This document shows positions 48,746 through 60,627 of a stretch of 64,000 nt of DNA, piece by piece. The notes beneath the pieces are model-generated. The model was not told the origin of the DNA. It saw nothing but the letters and a program-made list of their open reading frames with translations, and ran no database searches. A program made the translations under genes and the position numbers. Position 1 is the stretch's first letter; every line of letters starts with the position of its first letter. The DNA comes from Brevipalpus yothersi (Eukaryota > Arthropoda > Arachnida > Trombidiformes > Tenuipalpidae): contig QZCP01000048.1 in assembly GCA_003956705.1 (NCBI GenBank), forward strand, positions 62,001-126,000, read 5' to 3'.

Positions 48746-49629
48746 GAGAGAACGAGAGAAAGAGAGAAAGAGAGAAAGAGAGAAAGAGAGAAAGAGAGAA
48801 AGAGAGAAAATAAAGGAATTTTTTGTTACTCCAAAAATATGCAAACTTTCCCACGCCTAATTGACAGGTGTTTAGCATGCAATGCAATGAGTACAGTGAC
48901 ATGCGCATGTATGCAGTATCTGTTTTCATTCACACAAAGGCGGCGTCTCGAGTCCTTTTAAATTGTTTTGAAAATAGTAACCACGCTTGAGATATGTGTT
49001 TCTCATGTGGTCCGTGTTTGTCGTTGATTAATTTTGTTTTTTTCAACAAAATTTGATAATCATCTATCTGTGAAGGGTTCCTGTTTAGTTGAAATTCCTA
49101 TGATGTCGAAAGATTTGATGAGGACTCGAAAAATACTCTGAACTTTGTGTGTGTGTTCGGTTCCATTCAAGGGTTATTTACCTTGCTTGCTGAACGTTTC
49201 CAATTTCATCACAACAATCTGATCCATGATCAGTTTGATTGATCTATCATTCAGCTTTCAATGTTGATAGAAATTTTCCGCCATTAAGTTTACTATGGTA
49301 TTTCACTTGATCTCAACCAGTGATTGGGGATTCAAACAGGAATTTGTTTGTCTAGGAAATGAGTCAATCCATAGGATTTTGCTTAGGCTAATGAATTTTG
49401 TTTTTCTTGCAGCCAGTTTAATTGTTTTTTAAATCATTTCAGGAACTCTATTCTCGCCGAGGATCATCTTCTCATCATATCTACCTTTACTCATCCACAT
49501 TTTTTAGATTGAACTTTTTTATAATGATCACTTATTGTTAACAACTATGAACTCGAAAGCGCCAAACCTTCAAAATCTTACCATTCCTTGATATTTTCAA
49601 TTTTCAATTCTAATATTTTGTTTGTTCAG
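48266..49629 (+). other. Spacer between micropeptide and Dscam-like exons
   Basis: It contains the micropeptide 3' UTR with AATAAA at 48508, a GA tract from about 48690 that changes to an 8-base GAAAGAGA array up to 48808, and AT-rich sequence. I looked for upstream Ig-domain exons (Cys...Trp...DxGxYxC patterns) in this gap and saw none. Confidence 0.6.
48690..48808 (+). repeat. (GA)n plus (GAAAGAGA)n array
   Basis: A pure GA tract to about 48734 is followed by some nine copies of an 8-base unit with one AACGAG variant. It is a simple repeat, not a CRISPR array. Confidence 0.95.
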
Positions 49630-51432
49630 TTCCAGCAAAGTTTGAAGAGAAACAGGCTTCATTTTCTGTGAAAAAAGGACACCTCTTGGAATTGGAGTGT
49701 TCAGCTGATGGAGATGATCCAGTATCAATCAAGTGGTTCAAAAACGGATCAGCCATATTCAAGACTGGATCAGATCGGTAAATATTTTTCTATTCACTGA
49801 ATTTTGAACACCTCATCTAATTGAATTTATGCTATTTTCAGTTATAAAATTACTGATACTCCCCGAAAGGATGGCCTACGCAGTGTTTTGGTTGTTCAAT
49901 TCGCTGAGATCACTGATGAGGGAATATATTCATGCACTGCTGAGAACGGTATTGGTAGAGATGAGCGAATGATGAAAGTTTCCGTAATCGGTATGCTGAA
50001 CTCTCTCAAAACTATATTGAGTGATGCTTATCCGAATTCTTTATTCTTTTTCTTCTTTTACAGAGCCCCCCACTGTACCAACTAACTTCATGGTTCATCA
50101 AACATGGTCACGTAGAGCGAGAGTATCTTGGGATCGACCGGTAACCAGTAAAACTCCAATCATCAACTACATCGTCCAATACTGGAGAGTATCATCAGGA
50201 GGAAAGAATGAGCGTCCACTTTCAGTTAATGTGTCATCAACAATGAATTATCTGATGCTCAAAGATTTACAGCCAAGTTCAGTTTATGAGGCAACTATAA
50301 CCGCAATGAATGAAGTTGGTGAGAGTCTACCAGCCAAATCTATTCGAATCGAAACAGGAGAAGAAGAGCCAACTTCACCACCCTCCGAAGTAACAGTTGA
50401 TGCAGTGAGTCCATCCACCATTCGAGTAGCTTGGAGAGCTCCACCAGAATCAGCTTGGACTGAGAAAGTGACCAAATATGTGGTCAGTGCTAAACAAGCC
50501 CATGACTACAATTCTCCAGTATCATACTTCACGATTGATGCTGCAAGTTCAAACATCTCCTATGAATACTTTCTTGGTCATCTGGTTAGGGATACACAAT
50601 ATGTAATCTCTGTTTTGGCTGCCAATATTGCAGGCACTGGTCCAGCATCATCTGAAATCCGTGAGAAAACTCTTACTGGAGATGTTCCTGAAGCACCAAT
50701 TCTTCATGTACTCTCAACTAGTTTGAATGAAGCTGCTCTACGATACATGCTGATGAGGTCAAAGTCACCAATTCAACATTTGACTATTCATGTTAAAGAA
50801 GCCGAATCAAGAGTGTGGAAAGAATCGAGTATAATTCCTAGCAATGAAAATTCTGGTGATTACGTATTACCACGACTTCATCCAAGCTCCTCGTATATGG
50901 TGTATATGACCGCCAGTAATGAGTATGGTGACAGTGATCCTAGTCGCATCATTCGAATTAGAACCGCAGGCTCCATACGAGATACTTCATTTGCCAAATC
51001 TTATCGGATCTCTGACATGAGCCACTATCCAATTGTTCCAGTTACAATTGCTTTCGCTGTTGTTACTATTGTGATTGTTTTGGCATTTGTGTATGTTCGA
51101 AAAGTTCAGATTGATGCAAATAAGCCGAATGTTGAATTTTGCTCTGCTAAAATGCCTCCTGGTTTCGCGCCCAATATGGATACTCTGCGTTACGTAACTC
51201 ATGATAGTGAAAAGCCATTGATGCAAGGCAATTTCAGCCGGATGGATGATTACCAGTTTCCAATTGCATATGACACCAAGGTAAGTGATGATTTTATTTG
51301 CATTCATACTCAAAGCATTTGGAAATTAGACAAACGATGTCTTTTCTCTTCCAGACTTTCCGAGAAATGACGATGGGCAAAATGGGCCATCCTTCAAATG
51401 ACCCTAGGCATACTTATAGTACTCCTCGTTAG
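49630..51432 (+). CDS. Dscam-like receptor, 3' exons only
   Basis: Exons 49630-49777, 49842-49990, 50064-51280 and 51355-51432 are in phase, and the first enters in phase 1, so an upstream exon is required. In order they encode one Ig domain (LELECS, IKWFK, DEGIYSCTAENG), three FNIII domains (starting PPTVPTNF, SPPSEVTV and PEAPILHV), a membrane helix (VTIAFAVVTIVIVLAFVYV) and a cytoplasmic tail of about 80 residues. This is the tail end of the short Dscam (sDscam) layout described in chelicerates: Ig1-Ig2-Ig3, FNIII 1-3, TM. Such proteins mediate homophilic cell recognition. No signal peptide, Ig1 or Ig2 exon lies between KDM3 and this point. It could be a truncated duplicate, or be fed by distant variable exons. 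AATAAA occurs at 51791. The coding sequence present is undamaged. Confidence 0.85.
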
Positions 51433-51502
51433 TGATGAGAATATCTATTAATTGTGGATTTCTCAATCAATTTCCCTTATTCTAACTTATTCCAAGACTG
51501 AA

Positions 51503-51699
51503 TGAATTCCAGTCACTTTTTTCATCTTTATGACTTACCATGAGATTCAACCAATGCTCAATTCTATGTCAAATTCATCATTTTTCTGTCATCATTCCTC
51601 AAACCCTAATCAATTTTAGCATAATTGCTACAACTAATATTGCTTCTACTATTAGATGTTTTTTCTTTAGCTTATAATGTACATGTTTCATGTTTAATT
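51503..51699 (+). repeat. 197-base block shared with 7166-7362, copy 2
   Basis: It begins about 70 bases after the Dscam-like stop and matches 7166-7362 at all but two positions by eye. Past 51699 the two loci diverge completely. It is probably 3' UTR here, since AATAAA comes later at 51791. Confidence 0.9.
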
Positions 51700-52859
51700 T
51701 TCAAACGTGCTCTTCATCTGAAGGCAAGCTTTTCTTTTTTCTTTCAAACCCTAATGTTAGCTGTCATGATTGATATTCACTTTCTTCCTCAATAAATAAA
51801 TAATATGTCGTGTGGATAATAATAATAATAACATCATGAATGAATCGAACATCGTCATTTTACTCCAGGTATTTGTCGTGATGAGAGTAAAATTTTTTAC
51901 CTTCAAAACCTCTTATACAATCACATCAATCAGTATTGATGTAGCAAGTTTTTCATGTTAACCTAAAACGTCACAATAATCTGATTATACGATGACAACA
52001 GATAATGTCTCTTCGTTCTTCACTGGTCATTCTGTGATTGATTGTGAGGTATTGAAAATAATCTTACACTCTTGATTATCAAGTTTTGGCAGTGAAGTGA
52101 TAAGGTTTGTTTCCAAAAAAGATGTAATGATCGCTCAAGACTCTTTAGGAAAAGTTTTGGGATCACCAAGTTTTCCACTCTCTCTCTCTCTTACTTTCTC
52201 TTTCTATTTCTCTCGTTCTTTTTCGCTTCAATGAAAAGGGATGATCAAGGTAAGTTTTATCGATTCGATCGACTGTTAATTATGACCAAGAATCTACTCT
52301 CTCACCCTTGAATCTCTAGGTGAATGATTGAATTGATTCTTTCCATGAGAGAGTTGAAAACTTTCAAACATTCTACCATTATGATGCTCCATTTTCTTTC
52401 TAACTCTCTGTTTCTCCTCTGATACATGGCCATTTCCATGTGTAATTTTCAAGCTTGCACACTGATCGTTTATCAGTCCATTCTCTATATTAGAAAAACC
52501 AACATAGCCATGTAAATCCATACACAATCGATTGACTGATAAAATCTCAGATCAGAACAATAGCAAAATTAGACTATGATATGATAATATTATTGGTGCT
52601 GATGATGATGAGGCGAGCAAGGTTCACATAGGACATATGACAATTGAATCTCTCTGTTGATTTATTGATTCGCTCAAGTTAACAGTGTGTGTTAGCTTTA
52701 AGCTGGTGAAAGAATTGATCCTTCATCCACATTTAATCACTCTGGAAGTGATTCTGCACCAATCATCAAGTCAAAAAGTTGAAAAGTATCTAAAGTTTTC
52801 TTTCTTTGATTAAATATTTCATCATCATCTCATCTACATACGGAAAGACTACTATTAAG
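51700..52859 (+). other. Intergenic region, Dscam-like to phosphatase-like
   Basis: The Dscam-like 3' end (AATAAA repeated at 51791-51800) is followed by about 1 kb of AT-rich DNA with a short AAT run near 51818 and a short CT run near 52180. No coding frame is credible. The last 100 bases are the leader of the next gene. Confidence 0.5.
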
Positions 52860-54127
52860 ATGTCCTATTTTCGGTATCAATCAGCATTTTTTGTTCCCCT
52901 TACCGTGACCTGTTTTATTCTTGCATCACTCTTAACTCAAGTAGCTTCCGTCGATACTGATAGTCTTAAAGGGCTGATATTGGTGAGTATTCACGTCGCT
53001 ATTCATTATCATTCATCATCATTTTCTCCATCAGTTCATCCAATTAGTTCGGTTCAAATGGCAGTTAACACCATGAAACATGATCAGCGTTCCTCTCTCA
53101 AAGAGTTGAATGAGTTTCAAAATCCGAAAATTTAGCTCTCGTATTTACGACAATTTCTGTCACCAGTTGCACTCAATTAGCAGCTAAACAATGCTTCGAG
53201 TGGAGATAAGTTTGATAAATCAATCACCTAATAGAGACGGACTGAATAGTATTTCTTATCTTTTTCTGGAATAACCACTTAACGAGATTGTAGAAAAAAT
53301 ACGAAATGGAAAAATTCTTCAGATTTCTTCTAGAAATTGAAACTTGCGTCAAATCGAAATTCTTTTTAAGCTCATGAGTTCTTCTTGGTGGGCTCCAAAG
53401 GACTCATGATCTGAATCATAAATATTCTGACCGAAAAAATTATAGTTCTACTTAAATACAAGCTCTCATATTTTCAACGTTATTCATAACTTTCAGGAGT
53501 AAAATACTTTACTGGTGTTTACAAAAACTTTTAGCACTCATAATCTTGCATTGCATAACTGAATTTTTTATGATTTTCAAAACTGAATCGCTGATCATAA
53601 TCTGAGTAGGTGGACTTGTTCAGTATAGTGCAATCTCATCTTTATCACCAATGGATGAGTTTTTATTAGGTCGACAATATAAAATATATAGATAATTTCA
53701 GAAAATGTTACTTTTTCTATCGAAGTGATGGAAAAAGTTTATGATTCACTGATATTTGCTTGAAATGCATTTTTTGTCTCTCTTTCATCTATCAGTTGGT
53801 CAGTCGTGGACATACAAGTATAAAAAGCTCATTTCCAAATGATCTATATGCAGACCCTTCTTACTGGCCTGATGGACTTGATGAGTTAACAATCGTGAGT
53901 ATTTATCGATTGAAGGACTAACGTTCTTCCGTAAACAGATAACATGAAAATTAAATAATGCATATTCACATCATTCTGATTATACAATGACGCCCCTCGA
54001 TAGTTTCAAAGCAATGCCCTTAGAGACATTCTTTTTCAATGAGTCAAACTTAACAAACCAAGATGAGTGATTAAATATTGGCCTCAGAATCGTGCCAATT
54101 AGATCACTTAACATATGTTCGTACTTT

Positions 54128-54172
<45 letters not shown>

Positions 54173-56211
54173 AAAGGATGGAAAAGATCAAATGAATTCT
54201 TTAGGTCAAGCAATAGCTTCTCGATATGAAGATTTTCTGCCTGATAATCCACATCAAGTTTACATCAAAAGTTATGATGATGATTCATGTTTAGAAAGTG
54301 CTGAAGTTTTGGCTGCGAGCGTTTTTCCACCTCAAGGAAGATGGGATTGGAATGAGAATTTGAAGTGGCAGCCGATTGCTGTTCACAGTTTCACCGATGA
54401 TGTAAGAACAATTGAATTTATCTTGAGGCTATAAATGGATGGGAACACTTATTCGTTTCTTTTTCCATTTCCTAATTTATTTGTTTCAAAATTTTTTGCT
54501 CTTCCTCATCTCTCATTTAATCCAGATTCTCGGGACTAATTCATCCGATACTATTTTGGCAGAACGAGTTTCTCTGATCGGATCATCGGCCGCTGCAAAT
54601 CAAATTCTTTCCATGCATCAAAATTTGTTATCTATTATTAAGGAACGCTCAGGGTGGGATCCCGTGAATATAACTAACATTTTGACACTTCATGATGTGT
54701 TGAATACTGAAACATTCGCCTCACTGACACTGCCTTCATGGTTGAATGATACTCTTATGAATGAATTGCGACAAACGGCAGCTGAGCTAGCACATTTGAT
54801 CAATAGTGATGAAGTGGTCCAAAAAATTGTATCAAGCCCAGTATTCAGTCAAATTGGAACCTTTATTAAGAGTATATCATCATCCATTGAATCTGATGAT
54901 ACTTCTTCTCCTACTTCAAATGAGTCCGAGAGTGATGACGGAGAAGATGATTCAACTCAACCGAAAGTGTTTATTCTCACCACAAAGCAAGAGAAACTTC
55001 TTTCATTTGTTGCAACAAGCAAACTTAATTCCTCATACCTCGTTTATCCAACCGAAGGATCGTGTATTGCCATCGAAATAAGTAAAGATGCTAGCAAAGG
55101 ATCATACTACAATATTGTCTACAAATCAGGCTTTAATATGAGTCAAGACTGGCAGCCGCTTCAATCAGCATATTGTGAGGAGTCCGATTGTCCAACAGCT
55201 GATTTAGTTAAATTGATCCAATCCAAGACAGACCTCTCTGGAATAAGTCTCAGTGATAGACCAGTACCTCCTCCTAAGAAGCCATCACCAGATCATTCGA
55301 CACTCATCTATGATAAACTTGATGATCTTTATCCAATTAATGAAATACCTCCCCTCAAGACTCCATCATCTTCAGGTAAGTCTATCTACTGGAAAAAAAT
55401 TCTCATCAAAGAAAGATGGGTTGAGAAAATAATTCGAAAGATAATAATAACAATCGAAATCGGTAAACTTGAAAGAAAGAGAGAGGGAGAGAGAAAAATC
55501 AGCTTTGCAACTTTTTGCTAAATTAGTGCTTGAATTATCTATCTAGTCATGAATGAAGCGTGAAAAGAATCTTATTGATCATGATGAGTGGAGAGAAAGA
55601 AAGAAAGAGAGGAAGTTGTACAAAAAGAAAAAGAAGTGATTTCTCTATCGTGCCAATATTCATCAAGCTACTGTAATTATCATGAATGTGCTGATCAACA
55701 ATTGTGTTCACAATGAACAAGAGAAGATGATGATTGACATCACTCATTTTTCTCACTTGGATGTGGATTCAAGTGTAGAATGAAGAGTGAAAATGGGGAA
55801 GAAAAACATAAAAAAGCAATCAATTGGCAACTTTTTGAAACGGCTTCTTGAGTTTATGTTAATCAGCGAAAAAACAAAAGTTTATTGTCAAAAAACTAGG
55901 GATTTTGAACAAGAGTCATCATCTGTTGTTCAAGATGCCACACGATTACGAATTGACCAAACTGTTCTTCCATCAGGATGATGAAGAAAATCTCACTTCC
56001 CACTTACTGTCATCACCACCTTTATTTATTCAGTCTTATTTTCTCACTAATTTACTTATTGACTTCTTGTTTTTATTACTTTTTTACAGGCTGGAATATC
56101 TTTATGGTGGTAGTTCTTTGTGTTGCAGCAGCTATCATTGTTCTATTGGCTATCGGTATGTTGATCAATCGACAAAACGGTCGTCGGAGAAATGATTACG
56201 ATTACCTGTAA
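52860..56211 (+). CDS. Membrane histidine acid phosphatase-like pseudoenzyme
   Basis: Five exons, 52860-52982, 53796-53894, 54177-54401, 54526-55375 and 56090-56211, join in frame to 472 residues. A signal peptide covers about residues 1-30. The body follows the prostatic/lysosomal acid phosphatase fold: FPNDLYADPSYWPDGLDELT, LGQAIASRYEDFL, VYIKSY...LESA, FPP, LKWQPIAVHS, LTLPSW. A membrane helix near residues 436-456 and a tail ending YDYL (a YxxL-type sorting motif) resemble lysosomal ACP2. The catalytic residues are lost: the RHGxR motif reads RGHTS (residues 45-49), the phosphate-binding Arg of the DVDR segment is Ser111, and the distal HD motif region is replaced by ATSK with a deletion. 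An acidic Ser-rich insert lies near residues 268-290. It is probably not a phosphatase, perhaps a receptor or scaffold. AATAAA is at 56270-56275. Confidence 0.85.
52983..53795 (+). other. Intron 1 of phosphatase-like gene
   Basis: An 813-base AT-rich intron between gtgagt and atcag. No embedded gene or repeat of note. Confidence 0.85.
54131..54165 (+). repeat. (CT)n tract serving as polypyrimidine tract
   Basis: About 35 bases of CT end just before tttctcttaaag, the acceptor of exon 3 (54177). The microsatellite is itself the pyrimidine tract of this 3' splice site. Confidence 0.9.
55376..56089 (+). other. Intron 4 of phosphatase-like gene
   Basis: A 714-base intron separating the luminal body from the membrane/tail exon. 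If it were retained, translation would run about 49 codons further to a stop at 55521 and the protein would lose its membrane anchor. No gene lies inside. Confidence 0.75.
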
Positions 56212-56624
56212 CCGAATAATTTTCTCTCTGTAACCCTTTAAAACAACGATAATCACTTCTTTGTCAAGAATAAAACAAAATAGACATTAAATGGTTTAGA
56301 AAAAACTGTCTAAACATTATTCGAGATTCGTAGAGCTTAAGCAGGAGAACGATCTGGTTCAACTCTAAGATCCTACATTAATTTGAAAGAACGATGTTTT
56401 TTGATGTTCTTGTTTTTATCGACGGAAAAATCAAAAATAAGACGGTTTTTAAAGTAAAAATGACTGAATCTATATAATAAGAGATGAATTATCAGAACGA
56501 AATGAGTACTTGTGCGGGAACTTTTATCATAAATACATCAAGCTGAACGATAGGAAATGAAATGAGTGTTTATCATCAGGATGGCGTAAATCGATGGAAT
56601 TCTCTCTTGTATGCCAAATTTCTT
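56212..56624. other. Convergent spacer, phosphatase-like to RPB9
   Basis: About 410 AT-rich bases hold the 3' ends of two converging genes. AATAAA at 56270 serves the plus-strand gene. No clear signal was seen for RPB9 on the minus strand. Confidence 0.6.
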
Positions 56625-57005
56625 TCATTCAGTCCATTTGTGAGCACATTTTGTGTCAGTACACACGTAATACAGTTTCATATCCTCATCAGATCGTCTT
56701 GATTGGCCCTGAAAAAATACAGCCTCCTTGTGGCTACACTTTGGACACGGATGATCCTTGGTACGAGGTAGTGTTGGATCATGAACAACCTCGGGAACAA
56801 TCCTGGAGATCTCATCAATATCATGGGTAATCTTGTTAACATAGACACAATTGTTTTCCGCAATCTGCTTGAAATCACAATTACGACAAGCATACAACAG
56901 TATTTTACTATCACGATCTTCTCGTGGATACAGCATATTATTACATTCTTGACAAAATCGTATGCCCACAAATGTCGGCCCAGAATCACTTTCACCTCGA
57001 GGCAT
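56625..57005 (-). CDS. POLR2I: RNA polymerase II subunit RPB9
   Basis: An intronless minus-strand frame of 126 residues, within one residue of human RPB9. It has two zinc ribbons. The first carries CQEC and CRNC near residues 18-43, with NNMLYPRED between. The second carries CPKC and CTDTKC near residues 86-119 and the TFIIS-like [14 protein letters not shown] segment, ending HKW plus two residues. RPB9 sits at the jaw of Pol II and affects start-site choice, fidelity and TFIIS-dependent cleavage. It is head-to-head with the farnesyltransferase gene across 297 bases. All Cys ligands are present. Confidence 0.95.
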   Translation of the reverse strand: MPRGESDSGPTFVGIRFCQECNNMLYPREDRDSKILLYACRNCDFKQIAENNCVYVNKITHDIDEISRIVPEVVHDPTLPRTKDHPCPKCSHKEAVFFQGQSRRSDEDMKLYYVCTDTKCAHKWTE

Positions 57006-57302
57006 TGTGTGGTTATCTTACGTGAGAGGACAAAAATTTGATAATCAAAAACACTTGACAATTGAAAATTAATCCACCTTAATTTAATTTCACACCACAA
57101 TAACAAACCGGCGTGATCAAAACATCAAAACAAAACTTTTCAACTCACAAAATGTAAACACAAACAGCAATAGACGGCGCTGACATGATGATGAAGATTT
57201 TTTTTAAAAAGTGTTTCCCTTTAACACACATCTCGAAAGTTTAATTAATATCACAATTTAAAAGTGTGGATCGATGAAAGTGATTAGAATTTTTTCATAG
57301 TG
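57006..57302. promoter_or_regulatory. Shared promoter region, RPB9 and FNTB
   Basis: The two start codons (RPB9 at 57005 on minus, FNTB at 57303 on plus) are 297 bases apart and point away from each other, so both promoters must lie in this AT-rich stretch. No TATA box is convincing. Confidence 0.6.
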
Positions 57303-58672
57303 ATGTCCGAAACGAATGAACCAAATTTGAATCTAGAATTGAAAAGACATCTTCATGTGAAATATTTGATTGAAGGTTTGTACAAGTTACCATCGGGCTA
57401 CGAATTCTTGGATTGCGCTCAACCATGGCTTGGCTATTGGATTATCCACTCTTTAGCTCTTCTAGGAGAAGATAGAACAATTGGTAAGTGATCGGTTTGA
57501 GGTTGAAAAATGTATTGTGCACGATGATGATTCTGATTTTTCTCTCTTCCAGAACAGGCATGTGACAAGATGATCAAATTTTTACGAAACCACTGTTTAT
57601 ACGATGGAGGGTATGGAGGTGGTTTCATGCAAATACCTCATCTGGCAACTACTTACGCTGGCATCAATGCTCTAGTTTCTCTACGCAGTTTGGATGCTCT
57701 CAAATCAATTGATAGATCTAGACTGTATCAGTATCTGATGAGAATGAAGCAGGAAGATGGATCATTCATATTGCATGAAGATGGAGAAAAAGATGTCAGG
57801 TGGGCATCGTGCTGCCTCTTTGAAATGCAAGCATCTCGAACTGATCTCGATAATTGTTATTTTATTTCAGAGGCGTTTATTGCGCTGCTGCTGTAGCCTA
57901 CATTACCGGCATCAATACGCCTGAATTATTTGAAAACAGTGCTCAATGGCTGATCAAATGTCAAACTTATGAAGGTGGCTTCGGTGCTACACCTGGTAAC
58001 GAAGCTCATGGAGGCTATTCATTTTGTGCTCTAGCCGCACTGACATTATTTGGTCAGGCTGGTCAATGTGATCTCAAAGCTCTGCTCAGATGGGCATTGA
58101 TGAAGCAAGACACCACAAAAGGTGGCTTCGCTGGGCGAACAAACAAATTAGTTGATGGTTGTTATTCATTTTGGCAAGGAGCTCTCATTGCAATCATCGA
58201 TTCTTTATTCACCAAAGAAAGTGAGTCAAAATTCATCGCTGTTCATCTCATCTTTATCTTGATGAAAGGTGTAAATAATCTTTTTCATTTCAATTTCAAT
58301 TAGCTCCCGATACGATGAACGGCGAAAAGTGGATGTTCGATCAACGAGCTTTGCAAGATTATCTACTTCGTTGTTGTCAGGATCCAAAAGGTGGTCTGAT
58401 TGATAAGCCTGGAATGAAAAGAGATTTTTATCACACTTGCTACGATCTATCTGGTCTCACTATTGCTCAAGCTTCATTTACAAAAGAAACCATTATTGGT
58501 CCTGGAACCAATGCATTGGTAAGTTTTTTCGCAAGATGATTGAAAAAAGTAATCTCAATTTTATCTCCTATTACTATTTTAGGAAAGAATTCATCCTGTA
58601 TATAATCTCACTGTAGAGGCAGTTCGTTTTGCAAATCAATTTTTTAACGAGAATCCCGTGAATTTCAAATGA
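57303..58672 (+). CDS. FNTB: Protein farnesyltransferase subunit beta
   Basis: Exons 57303-57483, 57553-57799, 57871-58220, 58304-58518 and 58583-58672 join in frame to 360 residues. The protein has the repeated alpha-alpha barrel motifs of prenyltransferase beta subunits: CLYDGGYGGGFMQIPHLATTYAG, QEDGSF, YEGGFGATPGNEAHGGY, KGGFAGRTNKLVDGCYSFW and GGLIDKPG...DFYHTCY. The zinc ligands are visible as Asp and Cys in LVDGCYSFW and His in DFYHTCY. With the alpha subunit it attaches farnesyl to CaaX proteins in the cytosol. Human FNTB is longer (437) because of N- and C-terminal extensions. Introns are very short (62-83 bases), unlike KDM3. The stop lies 81 bases from the end of NDUFV2 on the other strand. 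Confidence 0.95.
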
Positions 58673-58706
58673 ACTTCATACAACTTTTTTACCTTAGAAT
58701 GTCTAT

Positions 58707-58712
58707 TTTATT
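58707..58712 (-). terminator. Poly(A) signal of NDUFV2
   Basis: TTTATT on the plus strand is AATAAA on the minus strand, 42 bases past the NDUFV2 stop. FNTB transcripts must end in or beyond the same short gap. Confidence 0.7.
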
Positions 58713-58753
58713 TTGACTCGAGAAAATTTATATATACAGAAACAACAAACTTC

Positions 58754-59693
58754 TTAAAGGTCTGATCTACATTTAAATCCTGGGCCAGGTGGAGGAGATG
58801 TTAAGGAAGTGAGACCTCCTTTTGGCTCACAATTAACGCGGCCACTACGAACTGAAGGTCCAATCCTAGGCTGTTTACCTGCCTTCAGATCATTAATTAC
58901 TTGTGTTGCATCTTCCAATGATAGATCCTCATAATAATCATCATTGATCTGCATCATGGGTGCATTAACACAAGCACCAAGACATTCTACTTCAATGACG
59001 GTGAACAATTTATCATCTTTACATATCTTCTTCACGTGTTCGTAAAGATCATCTGCTCCACGAAGCATGCAAGGAGTTGTTGTGCAGACTTGTACGAAAA
59101 ATTTTCCTGCAAAAAATGCAAAAAGTAAGAATCAACGTTCACTCAATGTCATCTTAGATAGATCGAACTCGCCTAGCTAGAATACTCACCCACTGGCTGA
59201 CGATTGTACATTGTATAAAAAGTGGCCACCTCATAGACTCTCATTCGTGGTACTTTGAGATAATCAGCTACATAATTCATGGCAGCCAAGGGAAGCCAAT
59301 TATCATGCTGCCTTTGTGCCAGATCGAGTAGAGGCATTATTGCACCGGCTTGATGTCCTTTCGGATAGATGGACACTATTTCTTCAGCTTTCTGAAAATT
59401 TGTGAAAAAGAAATGGAATAAAATGATTGCAGATACCTCTTGATGATAAGTCTAAGCTATGAAGAAGTATGGATTCAATTTGATCAAATCAATTAAATCT
59501 CCCACTTCTAGATCACATAACAGAATTGAAAACAAACCTTGATATTTTCAGGAGTGAAAGTAAATTTATCCACATCAGGATCCTTGGATCGATGAATGAA
59601 CAATTTATCATCACTCAATCGTACACTACTTGTGGTGAGAAGCCTCTTGGAAGCATAGTTTCGCAGAAAATTTGTATAACGAGACAAAGACAT
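58754..59693 (-). CDS. NDUFV2: NADH dehydrogenase flavoprotein 2, 24-kDa complex I subunit
   Basis: Minus-strand exons 59693-59538, 59391-59190 and 59106-58754 join in frame to 236 residues (human 249). The first 25 residues are rich in Arg/Ser/Thr/Leu without acids, as in a mitochondrial targeting peptide. Conserved blocks follow: [44 protein letters not shown], then the 2Fe-2S ligands in VCTTTPC and [18 protein letters not shown], and [15 protein letters not shown]. The protein sits in the peripheral arm of complex I and carries cluster N1a. A minus-strand AATAAA lies at 58707-58712, inside the 81-base gap to FNTB, so the two 3' ends are tail to tail. Confidence 0.95.
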
Positions 59694-60585
59694 AATGAAT
59701 TGACCACCACAAGGTACACAATTAAAAAATCAAAATTAATTGTTTACAAACCTTCTTCGGTCGTTTGCACTTTTGGGCAAAAAACATTTCGCAAGTGGTG
59801 CCACAAGAGAGCGCTCACAGCGCGCTAGAGAAAGTTTTTTTCGATCGCAAAAAGTTCTGAACTCGATTGGCGATGCGAGTTCGATAATTCGTTCGAGTTG
59901 GCAGGTTTATGATTTCAGTTCATGATGGGAAGATTAGAGAGGTGAATGGTTCAGATAATCATCCTCGAAAATCTTGGACGAACATTCATAATCGAAGCAT
60001 GAATCTTTCCAATAGTGCGAGCATATCTATTATATAGTTTTGAGAGGGATTTTGTGAAGATCGTCGAAAATAGACGAAATGGATTAAAGTCATGAGATTT
60101 GTCTGATGGCTTGAATCAGATATTTGAGATTACACTTTTTCTCTGTTCTTCAACTCTAGCAAGCTTGACGTAAAATTTATCCTGCTAGTATACTCCTCTG
60201 TAACTGAAAAATTTTTGAGATTTTCTTTTCGAAACGAAGGTATCGCAAAAGCATGTTTCTTGAAGACGTTTGAAGAATTTCTGATTTGAAAAGAGTGGTT
60301 ACATTCTTCAGTATTCGGACATTGATTCGATGCTTTAAGAACTTTGGAAGGGGAAGGAAGACAAATGAAGTCTTGATGTTTTCAGCGGGTAAATTTTATT
60401 AATTTTGAGACTTATAGTTCAATAGACTCTAACTTTTTCTCATCTTTTCACCCTTACATTAAAATGATTTAATTGAATGATTCATTTATAGTATCAAGAA
60501 TCATCTTTTTATTCATCAGTCATCGCTACTGAATTAACATCTAGTTCACCCTCTCATCGATCAGCTAAATTAGTGAGAAAGAGAT

Positions 60586-60627
<42 letters not shown>

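Noticed and set aside
48723..48808. Regular 8-base array that could be mistaken for a CRISPR
   Set aside because: There are no spacers; it is a simple GAAAGAGA repeat in a eukaryotic sequence.
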